From contig CACZRD010000017.1 of assembly GCA_902783545.1 (NCBI GenBank), positions 1 to 33,084 on the forward strand: DNA of 33,084 bases, written 5' to 3'. How positions within the stretch are numbered: position 1 is the first letter of the stretch; each line of letters starts with the position of its first letter. Positions 1 to 6,573 of this stretch are shown here, piece after piece. This stretch comes from an uncultured Bacteroidales bacterium (lineage in GTDB: Bacteria > Bacteroidota > Bacteroidia > Bacteroidales > Paludibacteraceae). The position numbers and the translations under genes are program-made. Below the pieces are notes generated by a model. It saw nothing but the letters and a program-made list of their open reading frames with translations, had not been told where the DNA came from and did not search any database.

Positions 1-157
1 GGCTTTTCTAATTCTGTTAAGAAATTAGTTTTCCGGACCTTTTTCTCGAACGCGAATAATAGCCAATGCTGTTAATATGTTATTTTGTCAGCGCAACGCT
101 ATGCGCTGTTGTTCCTATGCTATATTTAACGTCTTTGGCAACCGACGATATATTATA

Positions 158-172
158 GTCGCAAATTGCGAC
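158..172. repeat. Perfect 7-bp inverted repeat after the stop of the AlbA_2 gene
   Basis: The arms GTCGCAA and TTGCGAC flank a single central base. The palindrome begins 8 bp beyond the stop codon of the minus-strand AlbA_2-type gene, so it could be part of a transcript end. However, the minus-strand sequence after it is TATAATATAT-like rather than a clean T run, so I do not call a terminator. An operator or a chance palindrome are alternatives. The rest of positions 1-180 holds no convincing gene. Confidence 0.35.
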
Positions 173-180
173 CTCGAAAA

Positions 181-1734
181 TCAGTCAACTATCTCCCAAC
201 GACCACCTTTGTCTGGACCAACACGGCGGAGGATACCTAATTCTTGCAATCTCTTCAATGCGGAAATAACACCACCCAATGAAGCATTAGCTATAATAGA
301 AGATAATTCTTGCCTACTATAACTCGGGTTGATTTTAAGATTTGTAAGTATCTCTCGTTGAATTCGTGAGAGTCCGGGATACTTTTCTGTATGGTTTTCT
401 GTATGGTTTTCTGTATGGTCTTCCTTAGCTTGCTGTATACTTATCTGACCAATTTCTTGCTTTTCTGTACTGTTTAGCATACTTTTAGAATCAGTAGTAT
501 TTACCAGAGCATTGATTGGCATCATCGCCAACTCAGCACGTTTTGCCTCTGCGATATTGAGACGGATACGGAACATGTCATCGTCCGTGATAGTCGGCTC
601 AGCGCCCATGTAGAGTGGGGCATAGTGGTACAAATTGAGCACACCACTACCTAGATGTTCACCGCGCCCCATTTGTACGAAGAAGTTTGCTAAATGGGGG
701 TTCTTGGGATGCGGAGTAAAGTTATCAGGCGTGAGAACACCGGTACGTAGCGGCCGACTGGCGTTTTGTACCAACACATGATCGATGCGAACGTCTATCA
801 TTGTGAAAGCCGGGTTCAGATATTCCCTATGAATGAGGAGATTGGACACCACTTCGCGGAACACTTTATCGCGCAACGAGACGCGTTGGTCGCCTTCCAT
901 AAAGAACGGATCAGGGAAACAACGTTCAAAGAAGTTCATAACTTCTGTATAGCCGTCTATGATATTGCCAAACGAGGTATAGCGGTCATCGTAACGCGTG
1001 GTATTGATACGTCTCAGAACGCAGTCGATTTTGTAATATGGCAACGCACTCTGGATGATTTCGTCTTTGCCAAATAGCATCAGCGCTGCTAAAGTAAATC
1101 CTTCTTCTCCGGTACGTGTATCTTGACGATAGAGATTAGCCGTCTTAAAGAACTCCATTTCGTCCAAAGCTAGCCAAGGATGGTCTTCACGCATACTTCG
1201 GATAAGGTTCTTTGCCTTATTCACGATACCTTCTTTGAAATGCTCTATTTTGAGATACGGGAAGATGGTGTCTTCCGTATAATCGGCACTCTTGCGCAAA
1301 TAGAGTTGGCTGATTTGAGCATCTGTGCGGAGCTCGTAATCGCCATCTACGCTGCGGTCGTAGTATTTGTTTTTGAATCGGTGAGCCTGACTGCTGGCTG
1401 GTACTTGCACAATGATTACCTGAACCTTGTCACCGCACAACGAATCTTCCACTTCAACTATCTCCGGCTGCAACAAGTACGCTGGATTGAGCATCTCGGC
1501 ATTGTTGCTGACGTTGGCTATGTTCTTACACATCTGATCAATGGCACGTGGATTAACACCCTCAGTAATACTGCCATCATCGTGTGCACCCAATACAATC
1601 ACACCTCCGTCACGGTTAAGAAACGCGCAAACAGTCTCGAACAAGTTGCCGGGCAACTCGCTCCACGCTTCTTTGTACTCAAGGGTACGTTTCTCGCGAT
1701 GTCGTGTGATTTGTTTTAACTCGTCGGATGTCAT
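181..1734 (-). CDS. AlbA_2 (Schlafen-type) / RecG-C-like ATP-binding transcriptional regulator
   Basis: The 517-residue product has the layout of the widespread 'putative DNA-binding / ATP-dependent helicase RecG-related' regulators. Residues about 15-135 resemble the AlbA_2 (formerly AAA_4) domain, with ESKEAW-like LEYKEAW, NRDGGVIVLGAHDDG and a following EGVNP. Residues about 285-385 resemble the HATPase_c_4 region, with FREVVSNLLIHREY, then KNPHLANFF and GEHLGSGVLNLYHY. A polar linker carries an HTEN repeat. The last 60 residues (LSRIQREILTNL, then YSRQELSSIIANASLGGVISALKRLQELGILRRVG) read as a winged helix. The ATG start lies 17 bp after a well-formed promoter. Base composition is visibly AT-richer than the operons to the right, and such genes are often accessory or horizontally acquired, so transfer is possible. 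The target is unknown. Family call is firm, function is inferred. Confidence 0.85.
   Translation of the reverse strand: MTSDELKQITRHREKRTLEYKEAWSELPGNLFETVCAFLNRDGGVIVLGAHDDGSITEGVNPRAIDQMCKNIANVSNNAEMLNPAYLLQPEIVEVEDSLCGDKVQVIIVQVPASSQAHRFKNKYYDRSVDGDYELRTDAQISQLYLRKSADYTEDTIFPYLKIEHFKEGIVNKAKNLIRSMREDHPWLALDEMEFFKTANLYRQDTRTGEEGFTLAALMLFGKDEIIQSALPYYKIDCVLRRINTTRYDDRYTSFGNIIDGYTEVMNFFERCFPDPFFMEGDQRVSLRDKVFREVVSNLLIHREYLNPAFTMIDVRIDHVLVQNASRPLRTGVLTPDNFTPHPKNPHLANFFVQMGRGEHLGSGVLNLYHYAPLYMGAEPTITDDDMFRIRLNIAEAKRAELAMMPINALVNTTDSKSMLNSTEKQEIGQISIQQAKEDHTENHTENHTEKYPGLSRIQREILTNLKINPSYSRQELSSIIANASLGGVISALKRLQELGILRRVGPDKGGRWEIVD
383..418 (-). repeat. Three exact 12-bp tandem copies encoding an HTEN repeat
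   Basis: The plus-strand unit TTTTCTGTATGG occurs three times without a mismatch. It encodes consecutive HTEN-type tetrapeptides (residues about 439-450) in the linker between the ATPase-like part and the winged helix. Exact identity of the units suggests recent expansion by replication slippage; being a multiple of three, copy changes would keep the frame and only alter linker length. Confidence 0.9.
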
Positions 1735-1751
1735 ATTATTCGTTTCGACTG

Positions 1752-1783
1752 CAAAGTTACAAAAAATATTTCATATTTGCAAA
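1752..1783 (-). promoter_or_regulatory. Bacteroidales promoter of the AlbA_2-type gene
   Basis: On the minus strand a -33 box TTTG (1783-1780) is followed after exactly 20 nt by a -7 box TAACTTTG (1759-1752), matching the Bacteroides primary sigma-factor consensus TTTG / TAnnTTTG. The start codon is only 17 nt beyond the -7 box, so the leader should be about 10-13 nt and there is little room for a ribosome binding site. Confidence 0.8.
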
Positions 1784-1822
1784 CGTCTTACGCACTTTTT
1801 CATGCAAAAGGGGCAAAAATCT

Positions 1823-2926
1823 TTACTTTTTCTTGCGCTTGAGGCTTTTGCCGAGGGAGTTGGGGTTGACATACCAGCCGAACATGCGCGACAACTGCTC
1901 GCAGAAGTCGTTGAGGGTATGTGAATTATAGTAGTCAAGGAACACTTCGTCGTAGCGGCTGCGGTCATGGATATAGTCGCGCACCTGCGTGTATCTGTTC
2001 GGCTCCGGGCAGGTGAGCGTCGCATCGGGGAAGAGCACCTGCTCCACCCGCGTCTGGCGTTGCTGCTCAGGGAACGAATCCAGTGCAGTGGCAGCTAACT
2101 TGTCTGTTACAAATGCTGTCCACCGCGTCATCCATTTGCGGAAGAGTTTTTGTGTATCGGTCGGCAACTCGCGCAAGTCATCTTCTACGCAACGGTCACT
2201 GGTCTCTCCTGCCAGGATCTGCTCTCTTGTTTGAGCCAGTTGCTGCTCAGCATCGGGGCTTTCTGCCGCCCGCTTACGAACGCTCTCCCACAGCCACTCC
2301 CAATACCGGCGCATAATATCCTCGGCATCTTCGCCCTCAAAGATGAATGTCGGCTCGTTTGTCAGATTATGCGGTTCGGCGAATGCGTTTACCATTGCCG
2401 GATCCATCCAATCGGTGGTTAAGATCCGCTGACGGAACGTCTCAGCATGACCGGCATTGAACAGCCACCGCGCGAATGGAATAGTCCACCACTCATATTC
2501 CCAAATATGCTCATGGAACACTTCAACCACAAGGCGTTGCATGTAACGAGTCGTCATATTCATGGCGATGCTCAATTGCCGCATGTTGGGGCAGAGGTCA
2601 GATAGTCCCAGCTCGCTGACGGTTAACTGTATATACGCATCGTTGAGTTGGTGGATCTCGGCATACATATGTCCCCAATCGTCCGCTATCACCTCTTGCT
2701 CGTAGCTGGTAAAGAGGGATCCCTGCGTCTGCTCACTTTCTATATCAAGCGGAATTCCGCGCCGTTCACCCTCTTCGCTATTAATCAGCCTCACGCACAG
2801 GATGGCTGCGCCGAGAAATCCGCCGATCAGCACCGGCTCTTCCTCCGCCGCATAGCAATACACCAGATGATGCGACTCATACCGCATCCGATCATCGAAA
2901 ATATAGTTGTCTAAGAGTTTAGCCAT
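1823..2926 (-). CDS. Hypothetical protein of unknown family, leaderless or nearly so
   Basis: I do not recognise this 367-residue protein. It is soluble, has no signal peptide or membrane segment, and is rich in Glu, Arg and Trp (for example EHIWEYEWWTIPFARWLF around residues 135-155). The middle third is acidic and helical. The C-terminus switches to a compact basic tail (NDFCEQLSRMFGWYVNP, then LGKSLKRKKK) that could be a small helix-turn-helix, but this is only an impression. The longer frame begins at a TTG inside the promoter's spacer; I chose the ATG reading MAKLLDNYIF because the -7 box ends only 10 nt before it. Its neighbour on the same strand is the AlbA_2-type regulator with a separate promoter, so a shared operon is not required. 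It is possibly accessory. Confidence 0.7.
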   Translation of the reverse strand: MAKLLDNYIFDDRMRYESHHLVYCYAAEEEPVLIGGFLGAAILCVRLINSEEGERRGIPLDIESEQTQGSLFTSYEQEVIADDWGHMYAEIHQLNDAYIQLTVSELGLSDLCPNMRQLSIAMNMTTRYMQRLVVEVFHEHIWEYEWWTIPFARWLFNAGHAETFRQRILTTDWMDPAMVNAFAEPHNLTNEPTFIFEGEDAEDIMRRYWEWLWESVRKRAAESPDAEQQLAQTREQILAGETSDRCVEDDLRELPTDTQKLFRKWMTRWTAFVTDKLAATALDSFPEQQRQTRVEQVLFPDATLTCPEPNRYTQVRDYIHDRSRYDEVFLDYYNSHTLNDFCEQLSRMFGWYVNPNSLGKSLKRKKK

Positions 2927-2936
2927 AATTCGCTTG

Positions 2937-2968
2937 CAAAGGTACAAAAAATAATCGACACATGCAAA
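2937..2968 (-). promoter_or_regulatory. Bacteroidales promoter placing the start codon at the transcript end
   Basis: Minus strand: -33 TTTG (2968-2965), a 20-nt spacer, then -7 TACCTTTG (2944-2937). The ATG of the downstream gene begins 10 nt after the -7 box. With the usual start point a few nt past that box, the mRNA would have roughly 3-7 nt before the start codon, which predicts leaderless or near-leaderless translation. The promoter also decides the start codon: an upstream TTG lies within the promoter itself. Confidence 0.8.
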
Positions 2969-2977
2969 TTTTCACAC

Positions 2978-3008
2978 AAAAAAAAGTGCTCCGAAAAGCA
3001 CTTTTTTA
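2978..3008 (-). terminator. Intrinsic terminator of the T9SS cargo gene
   Basis: An 11-bp perfect stem (AAAAAAGTGCT at 2980-2990, AGCACTTTTTT at 2997-3007) with loop CCGAAA. Read on the minus strand it follows the cargo gene's stop by about 23 nt and ends in a run of T. Because A and T runs flank both sides it could work in either direction. It sits 9 bp upstream of the next gene's -33 box. Confidence 0.85.
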
Positions 3009-3030
3009 ATTTTGCAGGTCGCAAGCGATC

Positions 3031-5763
3031 TTAATGAACCTCTGCACCGAGAGCGTTGAAGGTTTTGCCGTCACGGATGATGAGCAGCTCGCCGTTGCGG
3101 ATGAGTTTCTGACAGCTGATGGCTGACTGCTGATTGCTCATAGGGTTCTCCAACGCCGTGGAGGCATAGACACCCCATGTCACATCATCAATGTAATACG
3201 TCACCGCACCGTCTGCGCCATTCGGGCCTACGTATTTGAACGCCATACAGAACACATCCGCTATGGTCTCGGCATAGGGCGTGAGATCGAGTATAAACGG
3301 CACCCACGTCAGATTCTCGTCAGAGGTCTTGGGAATACTGAAACTCTCTGTCAGATCCTGGAAGAACGGCTCGCCCGGTGCGTTCGGGTCGATGTAGTAG
3401 ATCTCCAGCGCTGCCTGATTCTCGTCAGCGAGGTACTCGCCCATAACCTTGAATGTGAACACTTTGTTGGCAGTGTTCTTATAGTCGAGCAGCGGTGTGA
3501 CGAGCCACATCTGCCAGTCGGCGGTATAGGATTTGCCGAACTGGTAAGCGGTCGCCTTGGCGTACTTGCCGTCGCCGCGTGCGGGCGTTGTCTTGCTCTC
3601 CTCAAATCCCCACCACGGGTGCGCATCCAGATCCGCCACGTTCTGCCAGCCATTGAGCACAAGGGTTTTGTTGTGCTCCGCGCCGTCGAACTGTTCGTTG
3701 AGCTGTGTGAGGGCATCGGTGGTCTGCCAGTTGAAGGTCGTCTGCCAATCGATATTCTCCTCGCTCTTGGCTTCGGCTGTCCCGGTGAGTGTGAGCACCA
3801 CATCATCGGCGTTCTGCGAGTAGATTGTCAGTTTGGATTCGTAACTACCCGCTGCCTGGGGTTTGAAGCTGATGGTAACGGTGCTTGTAGCGTTCTTGGG
3901 CAGCATTGTACCGTCGATGGTGAACCCTTCTCCGGTGATATGGTCCACGCGCATATATACATAATCTATACAGTTGGCGCTCGTCACGCTGACGGTCTTT
4001 GTTGCCGTCTGCCCCTCTACCGCCTCGAATGCCGGGACGGTGCTTGGCGTGACGGTGATCACGGGCTGCTGCGACGGATCGACGCACGTGGCTTTGAGCG
4101 ATATCGACTGGAACAATTCCGTATGGCTCAGGTTGTCAATGTTCAGCAGGGCAGTATGTGAGCCGGCTTTGGTCGGCTTGTAGGTGATGATCAGATCGCC
4201 CTCACCCTGGTCGGCAGGCATCGATGTCATCGACAGCGCAAACTGATCGGCATCCGTGCCGCTGAGTTCGAAGGTGGTTGCACCACTGAGGTTCCCCTGC
4301 CGAATATGTACGGTCGGGTAAGCCTGCGTCTGACCGATATTCACCTGCAGCGGCGAGAGGGTGAGCGGTGACACCTCTATATACGGATCGGTAGAAGCCT
4401 TATACACCAGGCTGAACGCGTCGGCGAGCACCTTAGCGCTCTTGGAGACCTTCAGCCGCACGCGCAGGTAGGATGATTTGGCGGGTTTGGTAGTCTGCAC
4501 CTTCACGCACTGCCAGCCTGTGGTGGTAGTAGCCAGCACCTGTTGCAGCACGTCGGCGTCATGCGCCTTGGTTGCCTCGGCATCACCGCCCGGAGCGGCT
4601 TCCCAGTAGGAATCGATCGCCACGCTGCCGTCGGCAGGCATCGTGACGACCTTGTAGTACATCGTCAGTTCGAACTTCGAGCCGGCGGCATAGTTGGCAT
4701 CGCTGAGCGCCACAGGCTGATCCAGCACCGTAGTGGAGGTTGGATTCATGCATAGTGCCACATTGCCCAGCAGTTTGTCGCTCGCATCGGCAGTAGCACC
4801 GGCGCCTTGCCCCGACCAGTCCTCGAACGAGCAGCCGAAGATCTGGCTGCACGAATAGTCCTCGAAGCCGGGGTTAGCGATCAGGTTGTTCTCCACCTCT
4901 GTCACCTCGGGTTTGGTATCATCGCCCGGCGTATCGCCCGAGCCGGAAGTATCATCGTTCCACAGGTCGTCCCACGCGGTGGCGACGCGTATCTCGTCGA
5001 TATAGATCTTCGGCGTGTTCGAGCCCTGGCGCAGGTTGACAGATGCTATCTTCGAGGCATCGCTCTTGCTGTTAGCGCCCTGCTCTGCCCCGCTGCCGGA
5101 CTGCACCGATTGCACGCACTCCAGCGTAGGCGTGGTGGTCTGCTTGGTTGGGTTGACGTACAGACGTGCCACATCATTCTTCTCACCGTCAATGAACTCA
5201 TATTCGAGTACTACGAGGTAGTCTTTCTGCGGCTCATAGATCTCATCAGTCACCCCGACATATGTAGCGCTCTCGCTTGTTTTGGCAACACCGAGTTTGA
5301 ATCCCGTGAACTCGCCACCGTCCTTCACCGACTTGGTGTACAAGCGCGCTGACATGCCGCTTGCCGTAGCATCGCCCAGACAGAGGCAGTAATCGCTTGT
5401 GGTGCTGTTCTTGAGCTCGTCCACATTGATGATAGCCGCCAGATAAACCTTTCCGCTCGTGACGGGTGACTCGAACTGACGGAAGTCATCAGCGCCGGCG
5501 GAGTAGAGATAAGCCTTGTTGCCCTTGCCGGTGCTCTGATAGCCCGGATGGGTGAGACTACCCTCCGCAACCTGGATGTAGTTACTGCTGCCGCTGTACG
5601 ACCACCAGTTAGCGGTATTGATACCCATGTCGGTATTCGCACCTTTACAGAGTTGACCAACCGTACCATTCTCACCGCTGAAACTCTCTTGCACGATAAG
5701 TTTGGCATTCGCAGTGCCCAGCATCATCAGCATGGCACTCAATAGGGATAGAAATCTTTTCAT
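3031..5763 (-). CDS. Large secreted protein with choice-of-anchor module and T9SS C-terminal sorting tail
   Basis: This 910-residue protein starts with a clear signal peptide (MKRFLSLLSAMLMMLGTANA). Residues 21-270 look like a beta-sandwich or lectin-type domain, followed by a Ser/Gly/Asp/Pro linker (TSGSGDTPGDD). A 'NPGFEDYSC' module resembling carbohydrate-binding domains spans about 290-455. Two ASH/Ig-like repeats follow (about 460-560 and 565-660; each begins with a V-(S/T)-P motif), then a choice-of-anchor-J-like domain (about 665-870, with WWGFEE and WLVTPLLD). The last 25 residues (LIRNGELLIIRDGKTFNALG) match the por/T9SS type A sorting tail, so the protein is probably exported by the type IX system and attached to the surface. 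No catalytic motif is seen; adhesion or polysaccharide binding is the best guess. A 7-bp repeat array encodes the linker just before the sorting tail. It has its own promoter and terminator. Confidence 0.85.
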   Translation of the reverse strand: MKRFLSLLSAMLMMLGTANAKLIVQESFSGENGTVGQLCKGANTDMGINTANWWSYSGSSNYIQVAEGSLTHPGYQSTGKGNKAYLYSAGADDFRQFESPVTSGKVYLAAIINVDELKNSTTSDYCLCLGDATASGMSARLYTKSVKDGGEFTGFKLGVAKTSESATYVGVTDEIYEPQKDYLVVLEYEFIDGEKNDVARLYVNPTKQTTTPTLECVQSVQSGSGAEQGANSKSDASKIASVNLRQGSNTPKIYIDEIRVATAWDDLWNDDTSGSGDTPGDDTKPEVTEVENNLIANPGFEDYSCSQIFGCSFEDWSGQGAGATADASDKLLGNVALCMNPTSTTVLDQPVALSDANYAAGSKFELTMYYKVVTMPADGSVAIDSYWEAAPGGDAEATKAHDADVLQQVLATTTTGWQCVKVQTTKPAKSSYLRVRLKVSKSAKVLADAFSLVYKASTDPYIEVSPLTLSPLQVNIGQTQAYPTVHIRQGNLSGATTFELSGTDADQFALSMTSMPADQGEGDLIITYKPTKAGSHTALLNIDNLSHTELFQSISLKATCVDPSQQPVITVTPSTVPAFEAVEGQTATKTVSVTSANCIDYVYMRVDHITGEGFTIDGTMLPKNATSTVTISFKPQAAGSYESKLTIYSQNADDVVLTLTGTAEAKSEENIDWQTTFNWQTTDALTQLNEQFDGAEHNKTLVLNGWQNVADLDAHPWWGFEESKTTPARGDGKYAKATAYQFGKSYTADWQMWLVTPLLDYKNTANKVFTFKVMGEYLADENQAALEIYYIDPNAPGEPFFQDLTESFSIPKTSDENLTWVPFILDLTPYAETIADVFCMAFKYVGPNGADGAVTYYIDDVTWGVYASTALENPMSNQQSAISCQKLIRNGELLIIRDGKTFNALGAEVH
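3112..3139. repeat. 7-bp repeat array, 4 units, translated in the T9SS linker
   Basis: Plus-strand units ACAGCTG, ATGGCTG, ACTGCTG and ATTGCTC follow each other without gaps. Read in the gene's frame they give the SNQQSAISCQ stretch (residues about 875-884), placed exactly between the last folded domain and the sorting tail. It belongs to the same GCTGA/TCAGC-type family as arrays at 6615, 19495, 20822 and 21225. Confidence 0.75.
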
Positions 5764-5801
5764 AGACGTGACGTATTTACGTTAGGATTCACAATTCGCT
5801 G

Positions 5802-5833
5802 CAAAATTACAATATTTTCTTGACAAAAGCAAA
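5802..5833 (-). promoter_or_regulatory. Bacteroidales promoter of the T9SS cargo gene
   Basis: Minus strand: -33 TTTG (5833-5830), 20-nt spacer, -7 TAATTTTG (5809-5802), a full match to TAnnTTTG. The leader would be about 32-36 nt. It is arranged back to back with the promoter of the plus-strand operon, with 36 bp between the two -33 boxes. Confidence 0.82.
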
Positions 5834-5869
5834 TTATTCCTTAGGAAAATATCAAAAAATTCAAAAAAA

Positions 5870-5901
5870 TTTGCATTTGTGCATTTTTTTTTGTAATTTC
5901 G
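5870..5901 (+). promoter_or_regulatory. Bacteroidales promoter of the twelve-gene plus-strand run
   Basis: -33 TTTG at 5870-5873, 20-nt spacer rich in T, then -7 TAATTTCG at 5894-5901 (one mismatch to TAnnTTTG). The start codon of the first gene is 30 nt beyond. I find no other convincing promoter among the tightly packed genes downstream, so it may drive the whole run, though internal promoters cannot be excluded. Confidence 0.7.
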
Positions 5902-5931
5902 TGCGTTTTTTGCTAAAGCAAATAGTAGTAT

Positions 5932-6573
5932 ATGAAGAATATCGCATTTATCATCAATCCGATGTCGGGCACGCAGAACAAACGTCGTCTGCCCAAACTG
6001 ATCAACGAGCTGCTGGATAAACGTCAGTGGCTAGAGAACATCGTGTTCACCGAGCACGTGGGTCACGCCCTCGTTCTCGCCAAGCAATATGCCACGATGG
6101 GCTTCGATGCCGTGGTCGCTGTGGGCGGTGACGGAACGGTACGCGAGGTAGCGGAAGGCGTAGCGGGCAGCCACTCGGCGTTAGGGGTTATCCCTATGGG
6201 GTTGACGAACACCCTGGCTCGCCACCTTGGTATCCCCTTGCGCGGCAACGCATCGCTGCTGTGGTTGAACCACTGCGAGCCCGTGCTGTGCGACAGCATG
6301 CAGGTAGTCATCGACGGCGAACAACGCCTGACAGCTATGACGGAGGTCGTAGCCGGTGACACACGGATCATCAACTGCGCACAAGGCGTGAAGACGAGTA
6401 TTCAGGACGGCATTCTTGAACGGTTAGCGGTTAACAGCGAGCGGTTAGCGGCTGACAGTCTGGAGTACAGCGGGCAGGTGATCGTGGATAGCGAGGAGTA
6501 CGATGTAGAGCGGGAAGTGAAGGTCAGTGTGGCAGAAGATTCAATTTACGTATTAGCGCAAAAGAGATTTTGA
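5932..6573 (+). CDS. Short diacylglycerol/lipid kinase-like protein (YegS/DgkB family), probably truncated
   Basis: The N-terminal 130 residues are a DAGK catalytic-domain fold: IAFIINPMSG nucleotide-binding start, AVVAVGGDGTVREVAEG, and IPMGLTNTLARHLGIP where the family usually has a G-T-G-N-D motif. Family members run to about 290-330 residues; this one has 213. The normal second beta-sandwich domain, which carries further catalytic acidic residues, is largely missing or replaced. In its place residues about 165-176 are encoded by a 7-bp repeat array (ERLAVNSERLAADS), followed by a short beta-rich tail. It may therefore be a decayed enzyme or a shortened family member with a different role. 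It is the first gene of the plus-strand run, and its TGA stop overlaps the TTG start of the next gene, suggesting translational coupling. Confidence 0.75.
   Translation: MKNIAFIINPMSGTQNKRRLPKLINELLDKRQWLENIVFTEHVGHALVLAKQYATMGFDAVVAVGGDGTVREVAEGVAGSHSALGVIPMGLTNTLARHLGIPLRGNASLLWLNHCEPVLCDSMQVVIDGEQRLTAMTEVVAGDTRIINCAQGVKTSIQDGILERLAVNSERLAADSLEYSGQVIVDSEEYDVEREVKVSVAEDSIYVLAQKRF
6424..6458. repeat. 7-bp repeat array, 5 units, in the lipid-kinase-like gene
   Basis: Contiguous units TTAGCGG, TTAACAG, CGAGCGG, TTAGCGG, CTGACAG. Translated in frame near the point where homology to the kinase family fades. The first and fourth units are identical. Confidence 0.8.

Noticed and set aside
77-322. 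81-codon plus-strand frame at the left edge
   Set aside because: No family resemblance, and it overlaps the firm AlbA_2-type gene on the other strand.
1784-1822. Terminator after the 367-residue protein gene
   Set aside because: T runs are present but no stable hairpin pairs; not supported.
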